64,000 nt of DNA from assembly GCF_001428075.1 (NCBI RefSeq), contig NZ_LMSI01000020.1, forward strand, positions 392,154-456,153. Reading direction: 5' to 3'. Each line of letters begins with the position of its first letter. Within the stretch, counting starts at the first letter, position 1. Shown piece after piece: positions 25,362-33,980 of this stretch. The DNA is from Arthrobacter sp. Soil764 (GTDB lineage Bacteria > Actinomycetota > Actinomycetes > Actinomycetales > Micrococcaceae). A program made the position numbers and the translations under genes. The notes under the pieces are model-generated. The model saw nothing but the letters and a program-made list of their open reading frames with translations. It was not told where the DNA came from and did not search any database.

Positions 25362-26780
25362 TCAGTCGTCGATGCAGGGCGCGGCGCCGGCGGTGCCCGG
25401 GGTGTTGGGTGCCCAGTGCGGGTAGGTGCGGGTGTCATTGGCGGGCACCCAGCGGCCCGCGTCCACCACGTAGTCCCAGCCCAGCCCGTTGCTCCGCAGG
25501 GCACGGATGCCGGCCAGCAGGCGTTCGGCGTCCTCCAGGCGTGAACCGACACCGAAGCTGGCGCGGAGGGAACCGGACGGCAGGCCCAGTCGCTTCAGCA
25601 GCGGGTGCGCGCAGAAGCGGCCGTCCCGCAGTCCCACGCCGTGCTCTGCCGAGAGGTACGCCGCCACCAGTCCTGCGTCGTAGCCCTCAACGGAGAAGTT
25701 GACCACGCCGATGGTGTCCGTTTCCGGGTTGGTGTCCTTGAAGATCTGGTGGACGGTGACGCCGTCGATCTCCTGCAGGCCCTCCACCAGGAAGGAACGG
25801 ATGGCGGACTCGTGGGCATGCCAGCGTTCCTGGTCCAGCCCGGCAATGACCTGGGTGGCGCGGGCCAGTGTGGCGGCTCCCAGGACGTTCGGTGAGCCCC
25901 CCTCATGGCGCGCCGGTCCAGTGGCCCAGCTGACGCCGTCGAGCCTGGCTTCCTTGACCGCGCCGCCGCCCGCGAGGTGCGGGACGCCGGTGTCCAGCCA
26001 GTCCGGGCGTCCCACCAGGACGCCGGCGCCGAAGGGCGCATACAGCTTGTGGCCGGAGAAGGCGAGGTAGTCGACGTCGTCCGCGCTGATATCCACGCGG
26101 CGGTGGGGGGCGAGCTGGGCGGCATCTACCACGATCCGTGCACCATGCTCATGGGCCAGCGCGGCCAGGGCGCGGATGGGCAGGATTTCGCCGGTGACGT
26201 TGGAGGCTCCGGTAACCGCGAGCAGGCTGACGCCGCCCTGGCTCAGCTCCGCGCGGACGGCGTCGATGGTTTCGGTGATGGTGTCGGCGGCAACGATGCT
26301 GCGGTGCGGGACGCCCTGCCACGGCAGGAGGTTGGCGTGGTGTTCGATGTCCAGGTAGAGCACCTCGCCGTCGTGCCGGCCATTGGTCACCGGCAGGCAA
26401 CCGGCCAGCAGGTTCAGCGAATCGGTGGTGTTGCGGGTGAAGATGACCGAATCATCCGAGCGGCCGCCGACGAAATCCCTGACGATGCTGCGGGCGTTCT
26501 CATACACCGAGGTGCTGATCTGGGACGCGTATCCTGCCCCGCGGTGGACGCTCGCGTAGTAGGGGAGGATCTCGTTCAGGTAGGCCGACACCACGGACAG
26601 CGCCGGGGCGGAGGCGCCGTAATCGAGGTTGGCGTACCGCACGTGTCCGCCTGAAATCAGGGGTGCCTGGATTTCGGCGCCGGTGACGGCAGCGAGGGGC
26701 CGGCCGGCAGCGGCGTGGCGTCCGTCGGGGACGCTGGCTTCGGCAATGACGGGCTGGGGGGAGACGGTGGCAGTTGTCAC
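25362..26780 (-). CDS. Class V PLP-dependent aminotransferase (cysteine desulfurase-like)
   Basis: 472-aa PLP enzyme of the fold-type I class V family. The PLP lysine is in AFSGHKLYAPFG and the cofactor Asp region is IVVDAAQLAPH. A Cys in GRFCAHPLL lies in the C-terminal domain where desulfurases carry a catalytic Cys, so sulfur mobilisation from cysteine or a related thiol is plausible. GTG 26780 is preceded by GAGG at 5 nt. The open frame continues 66 codons upstream only because it crosses the riboswitch. The SAM-IV-type leader suggests a place in methionine/cysteine metabolism. Exact reaction unknown. Confidence 0.9.
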   Translation of the reverse strand: MTTATVSPQPVIAEASVPDGRHAAAGRPLAAVTGAEIQAPLISGGHVRYANLDYGASAPALSVVSAYLNEILPYYASVHRGAGYASQISTSVYENARSIVRDFVGGRSDDSVIFTRNTTDSLNLLAGCLPVTNGRHDGEVLYLDIEHHANLLPWQGVPHRSIVAADTITETIDAVRAELSQGGVSLLAVTGASNVTGEILPIRALAALAHEHGARIVVDAAQLAPHRRVDISADDVDYLAFSGHKLYAPFGAGVLVGRPDWLDTGVPHLAGGGAVKEARLDGVSWATGPARHEGGSPNVLGAATLARATQVIAGLDQERWHAHESAIRSFLVEGLQEIDGVTVHQIFKDTNPETDTIGVVNFSVEGYDAGLVAAYLSAEHGVGLRDGRFCAHPLLKRLGLPSGSLRASFGVGSRLEDAERLLAGIRALRSNGLGWDYVVDAGRWVPANDTRTYPHWAPNTPGTAGAAPCIDD

Positions 26781-26847
26781 AGAGACCTCACTTGATGACA
26801 GGACTCCGCCAGGGGGAATCCGCGCTTGCCGCATCCGCTCCGGACCG

Positions 26848-26932
26848 GCCTGGTCGTCACCCGGGGCACCCCACCGCGAATGGAGGGTTGCCGGCCAGCA
26901 AACCGGGGTTTTGCGCTGGCACTCGTGACCTG
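26848..26932 (-). ncRNA. SAM-IV riboswitch
   Basis: On the minus strand the leader begins GGTCACGAGTGCCAGCG (from 26930). It continues with CTGGCCGGCAACCCTCC and GCGGTGGGGTGCCCC, and closes with GGGTGACGACC, which pairs with the first bases. This order of conserved blocks matches the SAM-IV aptamer of Actinobacteria from memory of the family. The aptamer ends about 70 nt before the aminotransferase start. No terminator follows, so control is probably at translation. Confidence 0.85.
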
Positions 26933-27012
26933 AATAAAAGCGTAGGACATGGGGCGGCCAGGATTGAAGCCGCGGCAATTGTTAAGGTGTTTATTACGTG
27001 CCGCCGAATAAA

Positions 27013-27050
27013 CGACGCCGGACACTTCCCCAGGAAGGTGTCCGGCGTCG
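27013..27050 (-). terminator. Terminator of hisN
   Basis: Inverted repeat CGACGCCGGACACTTCC / GGAAGGTGTCCGGCGTCG with one bulged base, extended by AT-rich flanks. On the minus strand it is followed by TTTATT. It lies 33 nt after the hisN stop and isolates the SAM-IV promoter region from it. The rest of 26781-27083 holds the riboswitch and nothing else recognised. Confidence 0.88.
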
Positions 27051-27083
27051 CATTATTCGCTTTTATGCGGAAAAGCGCATCAG

Positions 27084-27896
27084 TTACAGCAGATCATCCA
27101 GGTACGGGTTCAGGCGGTGCAGGACCTCCGAGTGCAGGATTGAGTTCGTGGCCAGGGCGTTTCCGCCGAACGGGCCGTCCTCGCCTTCCAGGGATGTGAA
27201 CCGGCCGCCGGCCTCCACCACGATCGGCACCAGTGCGGCCATGTCATAGAGGTTCAGTTCCGGTTCGCAGGCGATGTCCACCGAGCCTTCGGCCACCATG
27301 CAGTACGACCAGAAATCGCCGTAGGCCCGGGTGCGCCAGACATCCTCGGTCAGGCCAAGGAACTCGTCCAGGTTTCCGCGTTCCTTCCACCCGCCCAGGC
27401 TGGAGTACGAGAGGGAGGCATCGGAAAGCTTCGACACGTCCGAGACGCGGAGCCGGGTGGCAGCGGCAAGGGACCTGCCCATGTACGCGCCCATGCCTTT
27501 CGCCGCCCACCAGCGCTTGCCAAGGGCCGGGGCGCTGACCACGCCCACCACCGGCTCACCCTCGTCCACGAGGGCGATCAGCGTGGCCCACACCGGAACG
27601 CCGCGGACAAAGTTCTTGGTCCCGTCAATGGGATCGATGATCCAGCGCCGCGAACCGTGGCCGGTGCTCCCGAATTCCTCGCCCAGGACGGCGTCGCGGG
27701 GGCGGGAACGGGAAAGCTGGCCGCGGATGGCTTCCTCGGCGGCCTTGTCCGCGTCGGTGACCGGCGTCAGGTCCGGCTTGGTCTCAACGTGGAGGTCCAG
27801 GGCCTTGAAGCGGCTCATGGTCTGGTCATCCACGGAGTCGGCCAGGACATGGGCCAGGCGCAGGTCATCGTTGTAGCTCGAAGCGGGTTGGATCAT
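27084..27896 (-). CDS. hisN: Histidinol-phosphatase, inositol monophosphatase family
   Basis: 270-aa metal-dependent phosphatase expected to remove phosphate from histidinol-phosphate in histidine synthesis. The metal motifs are GEEFG (about residue 72) and [10 protein letters not shown] (about residues 87-96); the third site is in [10 protein letters not shown]. The family also includes inositol-phosphatases. The assignment to HisN follows the close actinobacterial relatives and the neighbourhood with rsgA and aroA, a common order in Micrococcaceae. It lies 44 nt downstream of rsgA. Confidence 0.88.
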   Translation of the reverse strand: MIQPASSYNDDLRLAHVLADSVDDQTMSRFKALDLHVETKPDLTPVTDADKAAEEAIRGQLSRSRPRDAVLGEEFGSTGHGSRRWIIDPIDGTKNFVRGVPVWATLIALVDEGEPVVGVVSAPALGKRWWAAKGMGAYMGRSLAAATRLRVSDVSKLSDASLSYSSLGGWKERGNLDEFLGLTEDVWRTRAYGDFWSYCMVAEGSVDIACEPELNLYDMAALVPIVVEAGGRFTSLEGEDGPFGGNALATNSILHSEVLHRLNPYLDDLL

Positions 27897-27940
27897 GGTT
27901 CCAAACTACCGTCTGCAAACGGTTCTGCCGGGAGAACGCG

Positions 27941-29056
27941 TCAGTTGACGCTGCCGAGCTCCTTGGTTTCCTGTGCTTCCATCCGTGGATCCGCACCCAG
28001 CAGCCGCCGCAGGGACGCCAGCCGGGCAGCCCCGGTGGGGCCTGCATGTCCGCCCGCCACCCAGTCGTCAAGGCCGCAGTCCACCGCGGCTGCCGTGTGC
28101 TTGCAGCCGCGTTCGCAGTTTTCGATGCCGGGGGAGAGGTCCGGGAAGGAGCGCAGGATCCGGTCCGGGTTCACGTGCGCCAGGCCGAAGGAGCGGATGC
28201 CGGGGGTGTCGATGATCCAGCTGCCGGGCGGCGCATCCGCCAGCCGCAAGGCAAGGGCGGAGGAGGATGTGTGGCGGCCGCGGCCGGTCACGGCGTTCAC
28301 TCCGCCGGTGGCCCGCTCCGCGCCGGTCAGTGCGTTCACCATGGTGGACTTTCCGACACCTGAGTGCCCGAGCATCACGGTGACCTTGCCGTCCAGGTGG
28401 TCACGGAGGGCAGCCACCGCCGCGCTCTCCAGCCGCGCCGAGAGGCCGTCATCGGACCGGGCGTCGATGCCTGATGCCAGCGCATCGGCTGTCCGGCTGA
28501 TGATGACCGGGAAGTCCAGGTGGGTGTAGTTGGAAAGGAGTTCCGCAGGGTCCTTGACGTCGGCCTTGGTGACCAGCAGGATGGGCTCGATCCCTGCGTC
28601 GTAGGCGGCCACCAGTGCGCGGTCGATGAATCCCGTGCGGGGCTCCGGGTTGGCCGCGGCCACCACGATCACCAGTTGGTCCGCGTTGGCCACCACCGCG
28701 CGCTCAATGGGGTCGGTGTCGTCGGCGCTGCGTCGCAGGAGGGTATGGCGGTCCTGGATCTTCACCAGCCGGGCCAGCGTGTCCGGTGCGCCGGACACGT
28801 CCCCCACCAGTGACACGAAATCGCCGGCAACCACTGGCGAGCGGCGCAGTTCCCGGGCGCGCGCCGCGATGACAACGCGCTCGTTCTCCGAGTCCTCGTC
28901 CACCACTGCGGTGTACCGGCCCCGGTCCACCGTGATGATCCGTCCGGTCACGGCGTCGTCATGGCTGGGGCGGTCCTTGGTGCGCGGCCGGGAACCCTTC
29001 TTGCTGGGACGGATGCGGACGTCCGATTCGTCCCAGGAACCAGTGCTACGCGCCAC
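27941..29056 (-). CDS. rsgA: Ribosome small subunit-dependent GTPase RsgA
   Basis: 371-aa circularly permuted GTPase acting late in 30S maturation. An N-terminal OB fold is followed by G4 VTKAD, G1 GHSGVGKST and G3 DTPGI, in the permuted order typical of the family. A C-terminal zinc finger CERGCKHTAAAVDC closes the protein. I chose GTG 29056 (VARSTGSWDE), which overlaps the aroA stop by 11 nt; the open frame further upstream is inside aroA. The first 30 residues are basic, as in actinobacterial homologs. Confidence 0.94.
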   Translation of the reverse strand: MARSTGSWDESDVRIRPSKKGSRPRTKDRPSHDDAVTGRIITVDRGRYTAVVDEDSENERVVIAARARELRRSPVVAGDFVSLVGDVSGAPDTLARLVKIQDRHTLLRRSADDTDPIERAVVANADQLVIVVAAANPEPRTGFIDRALVAAYDAGIEPILLVTKADVKDPAELLSNYTHLDFPVIISRTADALASGIDARSDDGLSARLESAAVAALRDHLDGKVTVMLGHSGVGKSTMVNALTGAERATGGVNAVTGRGRHTSSSALALRLADAPPGSWIIDTPGIRSFGLAHVNPDRILRSFPDLSPGIENCERGCKHTAAAVDCGLDDWVAGGHAGPTGAARLASLRRLLGADPRMEAQETKELGSVN

Positions 29057-30428
29057 TGACGCGCCCTTCCGGTCCGGCTGCGGACCCCGCGTTCTGGGCC
29101 AGCATGCCGGCCCACAGCTGTGGGAAGTCCGGCATGGTCTTGGCAGTGGTGGCGATGTCCTCCACCTGGACGCCCTCCACCGCGAGTCCCAGGATGGCAC
29201 CGGCCGTGGCCATGCGGTGGTCCGCGTAGCTATGCACGACGCCGCCGTGCAGCGGGGCGGGCCGGATCACCAGGCCGTCGCTGGTTTCCTCGGCGTCGCC
29301 GCCGAGCCGGTTGATCTCCGCCACCAGGGCCGCAAGCCGGTCCGTCTCGTGCCCCCTCAGGTGGGCGATCCCGCTGAGCCGGGAAGGTCCCGAGGCCAGG
29401 GCACACAAGGCTGCCACCGTCGGAGCCAGTTCACTGGTGTCCGCGAAGTCACCGCCCTTGATCTCCGGGCCGCCGGTGACGGTCAGGACGCCGTCAGCCA
29501 GGGTCACCGTGGCGCCCATGCTGGCCAGGATTCCGCGCCAAAGGTCTCCCACCTGCTGGGTTTCCGCCGGCCAGTTGGGAATCCGGACCGTCCCCCGCGA
29601 GGCAAGGGCCGCCGCAAGGAAGGGCCCGGCGTTGGACAGGTCCTGTTCGATCCGCTGGTCGAAGGCGCGGATGGGACCCGGCGCCACCACCCAGTGGTTG
29701 GGGACGGAATCGTCCACTGACACGCCGGCGCCGCGCAGGACGGCCACCGTCATGTTGATGTGGTCCAGGCTGGGCACCGGCTTGCCCACGTGTTCCAGGT
29801 GCAGGCCCTCGTCGAACCGCGCCCCCACCAGGAGGAGGGCGGAGACGAACTGCGAGGAGGCACTGGCGTCGATCACCAGATGCCCGCCGCGCACCGCGCC
29901 GGTGCCCTCCACCACGAAGGGGAGCGACGACGGCGCGCTGCCGTCCTCGGCGGATACGGCCACGCCCAGGGCCTTGAGGGCCTCGATGATGGTTCCCATG
30001 GGCCGCTTCCGGGCGTGGGGGTCGCCGTCGAACAGGCTGGTTCCATTGCGGAGTGCCGCCAGCGGCGGGACGAACCGCATGACGGTGCCGGCGAGTCCGC
30101 AGTCGATCCTGGTCACCGCTGCCGGCGCTGTCGCCGGCAGCGGTACCACCTCCAGGTCGGGACCGAAGGCGCCGTCCCCGGGCACTTCGGTGATGACGGC
30201 ACCGAGCTGCCGGAGTGCGTCGACCATGAGCGCCGAGTCCCTCGAATGCAGGGGCGCGCGCAGCCGGGACGGGCCGTCCGCGAGGGCCGCCAGGACCAGG
30301 TACCTGTTGGTCAGGGATTTGGATCCGGGCACCGTCACGGTGGCGTCAATGGGCCGGGACGCAAAAGGCGCGGCCCAATTGTGGACAGGTGTTCCGGAGT
30401 CGTCCCGGGTGGCAGCTGCTGCGGTCAT
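29046..30428 (-). CDS. aroA: 3-phosphoshikimate 1-carboxyvinyltransferase (EPSP synthase)
   Basis: 460-aa enzyme of the shikimate pathway joining shikimate-3-phosphate and phosphoenolpyruvate. Conserved regions are PGSKSLTNRYLVLAALA near the N-terminus, DCGLAGTVMRF (the active-site and inhibitor-sensing loop) and LRGHETDRL near the C-terminus. Length is usual for the family. It overlaps rsgA at its 3' end, so the two are co-transcribed, and follows the DoxX-like gene direction with a 6-nt gap to that gene's stop. Confidence 0.96.
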   Translation of the reverse strand: MTAAAATRDDSGTPVHNWAAPFASRPIDATVTVPGSKSLTNRYLVLAALADGPSRLRAPLHSRDSALMVDALRQLGAVITEVPGDGAFGPDLEVVPLPATAPAAVTRIDCGLAGTVMRFVPPLAALRNGTSLFDGDPHARKRPMGTIIEALKALGVAVSAEDGSAPSSLPFVVEGTGAVRGGHLVIDASASSQFVSALLLVGARFDEGLHLEHVGKPVPSLDHINMTVAVLRGAGVSVDDSVPNHWVVAPGPIRAFDQRIEQDLSNAGPFLAAALASRGTVRIPNWPAETQQVGDLWRGILASMGATVTLADGVLTVTGGPEIKGGDFADTSELAPTVAALCALASGPSRLSGIAHLRGHETDRLAALVAEINRLGGDAEETSDGLVIRPAPLHGGVVHSYADHRMATAGAILGLAVEGVQVEDIATTAKTMPDFPQLWAGMLAQNAGSAAGPEGRVSGA

Positions 30429-30434
30429 TCGTGC

Positions 30435-30983
30435 TTATGCTCCCGTGGCGTGTTCGACAGCGCGGCGCACGGCCTTGTCCGCCTTGTTCAGCTTCTTGGT
30501 GGTGGTTTTGCGGGCGTCGGCGGCCAGGTGCGAGGCATTCCTGCGGGCATCGGCCGCCAGGTGCTCGGCGCGCCAGGCCAGGCCGGGCTTGCCCGCGGTG
30601 TCCACGGAAGCGAGCAGGGCGCCGCCGCTCAGCGAGAGGTTCTTGAGCAGCTGGTTCCGGCGGCCTTCGCGCCCTTCCTTGCTGCTGATGTCCGCACTGC
30701 GCCACTCAACAAAGGTGTTCAGGAGCGAAATCACCGTCAACAGGCCGGCCGAGAGACGGGAGAACTTGCCAAGGCCGAACAGGACACCGGCACCCACCTG
30801 CGTCCCGCCGATAACCCGGGCAAGGGTCTTTTCATTCGCCTGGAACGGGAGCGCTGATGCGGCCTTGCGCAGCAGCGGTGAGAGCTGCTGTGCCGTGTCG
30901 TCGGCGTTCCTGAGCTTATCCAGTCCGGCAAGAACGAAACTGGAGGCAAGCATGGGCCGTGCGAGGGTGCGGACAAAGGGCAT
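30435..30983 (-). CDS. DoxX-family membrane protein
   Basis: 182-aa protein with three or four hydrophobic segments in the DoxX fold (ARPMLASSFVLAGLDKL; GGTQVGAGVLFGLGKF; LSAGLLTVISLLNTFVE). A Lys/Ala-rich amphipathic tail with two copies of HLAADAR follows. DoxX proteins are linked to respiration and thiol/oxidative stress; in mycobacteria one acts with SodA and SseA. ATG 30983 follows AGGAGG at seven nt. It stands upstream of aroA and divergent from sigR, whose target set in other Actinobacteria includes oxidative-stress genes. Confidence 0.85.
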   Translation of the reverse strand: MPFVRTLARPMLASSFVLAGLDKLRNADDTAQQLSPLLRKAASALPFQANEKTLARVIGGTQVGAGVLFGLGKFSRLSAGLLTVISLLNTFVEWRSADISSKEGREGRRNQLLKNLSLSGGALLASVDTAGKPGLAWRAEHLAADARRNASHLAADARKTTTKKLNKADKAVRRAVEHATGA

Positions 30984-31048
30984 GGATTTCCTCCTGGATG
31001 GACGAGCCGCGGCGAGCGGCGGAGTCGGTCCTAGTCTTGCACTTTTGG

Positions 31049-31076
31049 GGAATATTTGCCCGTGGGAGCCGGTTAT
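31049..31076 (+). promoter_or_regulatory. SigR-type (GGAAT-N18-GTT) autoregulatory promoter
   Basis: GGAAT at 31049-31053, exactly 18 nt, then GTTAT at 31072-31076. This equals the SigR/SigH consensus known from Streptomyces and mycobacteria and lies in front of sigR itself. The transcript should start near 31083. Confidence 0.85.
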
Positions 31077-31220
31077 GGCAAAAGGGTCCGCGACAGGGGG
31101 CCCGACGATCATTCACCCGATACAGAGCGGAGTTGGCCCTTGGGGAAGGTGTTGGACGGAACCAGGCAGGCGGGCCCGGTGGCAGTGGACAAGCTGGCCT
31201 CGGAGCCCCGGGAGTACGGC

Positions 31221-32033
31221 ATGCCCCGGGCAGGGAGCCTGACAGTAGACTTGAAGGCAATGAACACCCTGGATCCGGCCGTTGCGGCCATGTATGAGGC
31301 TACCCCCGGCGAAGTGAACGGGAAGGCCGGCTCCGCGCCTGTGCCTGCGGGAAAAGCAGGCGCTGATTCGGTGACCGCTGCTGCGGACACCGAGGACAGT
31401 ACCCTGGACGTCTCCAAAGAGAGCGACGAACAACGCCGCCTTCGTTTTGAGCGGGACGCCATGCAGTACGTTGACCAGCTGTATTCCGCTGCCATGCGCA
31501 TGGCGCGGAACCCGTCCGACGCCGAAGACCTGGTGCAGGAGGCCTACACCAAGGCGTTTTCGGCCTTCCACCAGTACAAGCCGGGTACAAACCTGAAAGC
31601 CTGGTTGTACCGGATCCTGACCAACACGTACATCAACCTCTACCGGAAGAGGCAGCGCGAGCCCCTGCAGTCCAACTCGGACAGCATTGAGGACTGGCAG
31701 CTGGCACGGGCGGAATCACACACCTCGAGCGGACTGCGTTCGGCCGAGGCAGAAGCGCTGGACCATCTTCCCGATTCGGACGTGAAGCGGGCGCTGCAGG
31801 ATATTCCGGAGGAGTTCCGGCTGGCGGTCTACTTCGCCGACGTGGAGGGCTTCGCCTACAAGGAAATTTCAGACATCATGAATACGCCCATCGGCACTGT
31901 GATGTCCCGGCTCCACCGCGGCCGGCGAATGTTGCGGGACATGCTCGCGGAATACGCCGCCGAGCGGGGATTCAAAACGGCCGCGGACGCCACCGATGCG
32001 GCAGGAAGCAAAGCACAGGAGAACAGGAAATGA
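31221..32033 (+). CDS. sigR: Thiol-oxidative-stress sigma factor SigR (ECF type)
   Basis: 270-aa group IV sigma factor that directs RNA polymerase to disulfide-stress genes. Region 2 contains [19 protein letters not shown] and [19 protein letters not shown]; region 4 has [20 protein letters not shown]. Strong similarity to S. coelicolor SigR extends through [12 protein letters not shown] chose ATG 31221 (GGAG at 6 nt). ATG 31260 is possible. GTG 31149 or 31179 could give longer forms, because the frame is open to the predicted transcript start, recalling the unstable long isoform of Streptomyces SigR. rsrA overlaps by 4 nt. Confidence 0.93.
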   Translation: MPRAGSLTVDLKAMNTLDPAVAAMYEATPGEVNGKAGSAPVPAGKAGADSVTAAADTEDSTLDVSKESDEQRRLRFERDAMQYVDQLYSAAMRMARNPSDAEDLVQEAYTKAFSAFHQYKPGTNLKAWLYRILTNTYINLYRKRQREPLQSNSDSIEDWQLARAESHTSSGLRSAEAEALDHLPDSDVKRALQDIPEEFRLAVYFADVEGFAYKEISDIMNTPIGTVMSRLHRGRRMLRDMLAEYAAERGFKTAADATDAAGSKAQENRK

Positions 32034-32290
32034 GCGACTGCCAGGGATTGGGCGATTGCGATGACACCCGGATGCAACGCATCTACGAATACCTTGACGG
32101 GGCACTGACCCGCGAGGACATTACGGAAATCAAGAACCACCTTGATGACTGCCCTGAGTGCACGGAGCAGTATGACCTGGAGTGCGTCATCCGCAACATG
32201 GTCAAGCGTTCCTGCACGGAGTCCGCTCCGGACAACCTGAAGAACGCCATCCTGGACAGGATCCACGCCATCCGTCCCGTGGAGGCATAG
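32030..32290 (+). CDS. rsrA: Redox-sensing zinc anti-sigma factor RsrA
   Basis: 86-aa ZAS-type anti-sigma factor that holds SigR inactive until thiol oxidation releases zinc and forms a disulfide. The signature HLDDCPEC (His-x3-Cys-x2-Cys) is at residues about 37-44, with an N-terminal Cys pair (SDCQGLGDC) that may supply the fourth ligand and a later Cys (RSCTE). The ATG overlaps sigR. The SigR-type promoter upstream means both proteins rise together, giving a self-limiting response. Confidence 0.94.
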   Translation: MSDCQGLGDCDDTRMQRIYEYLDGALTREDITEIKNHLDDCPECTEQYDLECVIRNMVKRSCTESAPDNLKNAILDRIHAIRPVEA

Positions 32291-32339
32291 GTACAGCCAT
32301 CCCTCGCACGGAGCGCGTGAGCGGATCAGGGCCGCAGAC

Positions 32340-32383
32340 AGCAAAGGACCCCGGAAGCCGGTTGGCTTGCGGGGTCCTTTGCT
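32340..32383. terminator. Bidirectional terminator between rsrA and bL37
   Basis: Long hairpin AGCAAAGGACCCCG ... CGGGGTCCTTTGCT with the inner stem AAGCC-GGTT-GGCTT. A/T-rich flanks on both sides let it end both the plus-strand rsrA and the minus-strand bL37 transcript. Confidence 0.9.
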
Positions 32384-32407
32384 TGAACCGTAGTTCCTGG
32401 CATGTGC

Positions 32408-32482
32408 CTAGGTGTTGGGGCGCTTCCCGTGGTTCGCGCCGCCACGCTTACGGTCACGACGCTTGCGTGCACGCTTGCTCAT
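32408..32482 (-). CDS. 24-aa ribosomal protein bL37
   Basis: Very small basic protein beginning MSKRARKRRDRKR and ending ANHGKRPNT. It closely matches the 24-residue bL37 found in mycobacterial 50S structures. More than half of the residues are Lys or Arg. ATG 32482 follows AAGGAGG at six nt, a near-perfect Shine-Dalgarno, as expected for a ribosomal protein. It is easily missed because of length. Followed by the shared terminator. Confidence 0.9.
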   Translation of the reverse strand: MSKRARKRRDRKRGGANHGKRPNT

Positions 32483-32603
32483 AGCTGGCCTCCTTACTGT
32501 TGGTACTCAAAAAGAGCTGCCCTCAAGTCTCGCACATGATGTGGCGGCCCGCGAACCGGGAAGGGGCGGATGACCTGCGGCAGCGCGGCAGGATGCGCCA
32601 TGC

Positions 32604-33065
32604 CTAGGACTGGAGGGTGCTCCGGATGGCAGCGCGGGCCTCGTCCAGGGCTGCCCTGACGGTTTCCAGTGTGCCGGGGCTGATGGGACGGCGCATGCCC
32701 GGCTGCCGGAGGTCTGCGCACAACTCGTCGCGGAACTTCTGCACCATCAGTTCCACATCCAGTCTTTCCAGGGAGACCGCGATGTCATGCTCGACCCCCG
32801 CCACATCCTCCCGGCGCCGGTCCAGTTCGGCAAGGCCGGCGGCGGTGATGTAGTAGTTGGTGCGCCGCCCGGCCCGCTCGGTGGCCACCAGGCCGTCTTC
32901 CTCGAGCTTGCCCAAGCGGGGGTAGATGGTTCCGGCGCTGGGGGAGTAGGTCCCGCCAAACCGGTCCTTGAGCGCTTTGATGAGCTCATAGCCGTGCCTG
33001 GGCCCGCCTTCCAGCAGGGCCAGGAGGTAGAGGCGCAAGGCACCGTGTGCGAAGACGGGCGGCAT
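32604..33065 (-). CDS. PadR-family transcriptional regulator
   Basis: 153-aa repressor-type protein with the PadR winged helix (residues about 8-80; YELIKALKDRFGG, PSAGTIYPRLGKLEEDGLV) and a C-terminal dimerisation helix. The start codon overlaps the stop of the DUF4097 gene (TGATG), so the two are coupled. PadR proteins commonly repress their own operon through short AT-rich palindromes; such an element is seen at 33915-33924 before the operon. Ligand unknown. Confidence 0.92.
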   Translation of the reverse strand: MPPVFAHGALRLYLLALLEGGPRHGYELIKALKDRFGGTYSPSAGTIYPRLGKLEEDGLVATERAGRRTNYYITAAGLAELDRRREDVAGVEHDIAVSLERLDVELMVQKFRDELCADLRQPGMRRPISPGTLETVRAALDEARAAIRSTLQS

Positions 33066-33898
33066 CAGCCCTGTGCTTCCCCGTCACCGTCAACGGGTCC
33101 GGGAGAATGGACGATCGAAGTCCTGCCCGACACCGAATTGGTCCGGACGAGCATCAGTTGCCCGTCCGGTCCGGTAATGGTCTCCACTTTGCCATTGGCC
33201 AGGAGGCACTGCCGGCCGTCTAGGATCACCGCTCCACCGGCGGATTTTGCCACGATGTCGGCGCCGACGTCATGCGGCAGCACGATGGTGAGGTCCCCGG
33301 ACACCGAGTTGGAGCCGAAGTCACGGGTAAAGCCGAGCAATTCGAAGTTGAGGTGGCCGCTCACGGTGTTGGTGCGGACATTGGTGAAGTGGCCGGAGGC
33401 GGTAACCGCTCCGGAGACACTCTTGGCGGTGAGCACGCCGTGGTGGTTCCTGACGTCCACGCTGCCGCTGATGGTGCTGACCTGCAGCTCGCCGGATGTG
33501 CTGTCCGCCACCACCGAACCTGACACGGTATTCAGCCTGACATGGGCGGAGATGCCCGAAATGATTCCCTCACCGCTGACGGTGCCTGCCTCGACCTCCA
33601 CCCCTTGGGGAACGGCGATGGTGATGACAGCGGAATTCTCGCTGTTGTGGTTGACCGTCTTCATGAGGTTCTTGAACCAGCCCTGGGCACCGTGCAGCTG
33701 ATGCCGCACTTCCAGCCTTCCGCTGTTGAGCGATACCGCCACCGGATCGCCGTGCACCTCGGCAAGCTCCAGCCGGACCCCGGGTCCGGTGTGCGTCACC
33801 ATCTGGAACCTTCCCCGGACCATGCCCAGCTTCAGGGACGTCACGCCATCGATGTCCATCGTTTGCGGCTCTGTAACAGTCCAGTCCTGCCCGGTCAT
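33065..33898 (-). CDS. DUF4097-family beta-repeat protein
   Basis: 277-aa protein built from repeated short beta strands with a recurring (N/S)(T/S)VSG step (LNTVSGSVV, VSTISGSVD, AKSVSGAVT, TNTVSGHLN, SNSVSGDLT, TNSVSGRTS), forming a probable right-handed beta-helix. No signal peptide or membrane span, so probably cytoplasmic. ATG 33898 is preceded by GGAGGGG. DUF4097 proteins often sit with PadR regulators, as here, and are thought to act in envelope or stress signalling, but no biochemical role is established. Confidence 0.88.
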   Translation of the reverse strand: MTGQDWTVTEPQTMDIDGVTSLKLGMVRGRFQMVTHTGPGVRLELAEVHGDPVAVSLNSGRLEVRHQLHGAQGWFKNLMKTVNHNSENSAVITIAVPQGVEVEAGTVSGEGIISGISAHVRLNTVSGSVVADSTSGELQVSTISGSVDVRNHHGVLTAKSVSGAVTASGHFTNVRTNTVSGHLNFELLGFTRDFGSNSVSGDLTIVLPHDVGADIVAKSAGGAVILDGRQCLLANGKVETITGPDGQLMLVRTNSVSGRTSIVHSPGPVDGDGEAQG

Positions 33899-33913
33899 GG
33901 TCCCCTCCAAAAG

Positions 33914-33926
33914 ACGATATATCGCG
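33914..33926. promoter_or_regulatory. Candidate PadR operator
   Basis: Ten-base perfect palindrome CGATATATCG (33915-33924) within ACGATATATCGCG, in the leader of the DUF4097-padR operon about 17 nt before its ATG. AT-rich palindromes of this form stand out strongly in this GC-rich DNA. Confidence 0.5.
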
Positions 33927-33980
33927 TTGGTCTCCAACGTAATGCCGCCGGAAGGTGTGGTCAAGGTATCCCGAAAGGGG

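Noticed and set aside
29311..31242. 643-codon frame spanning aroA and the DoxX gene on the plus strand
   Set aside because: Crosses two real minus-strand genes and enters the sigR promoter; composition is shadow-like.
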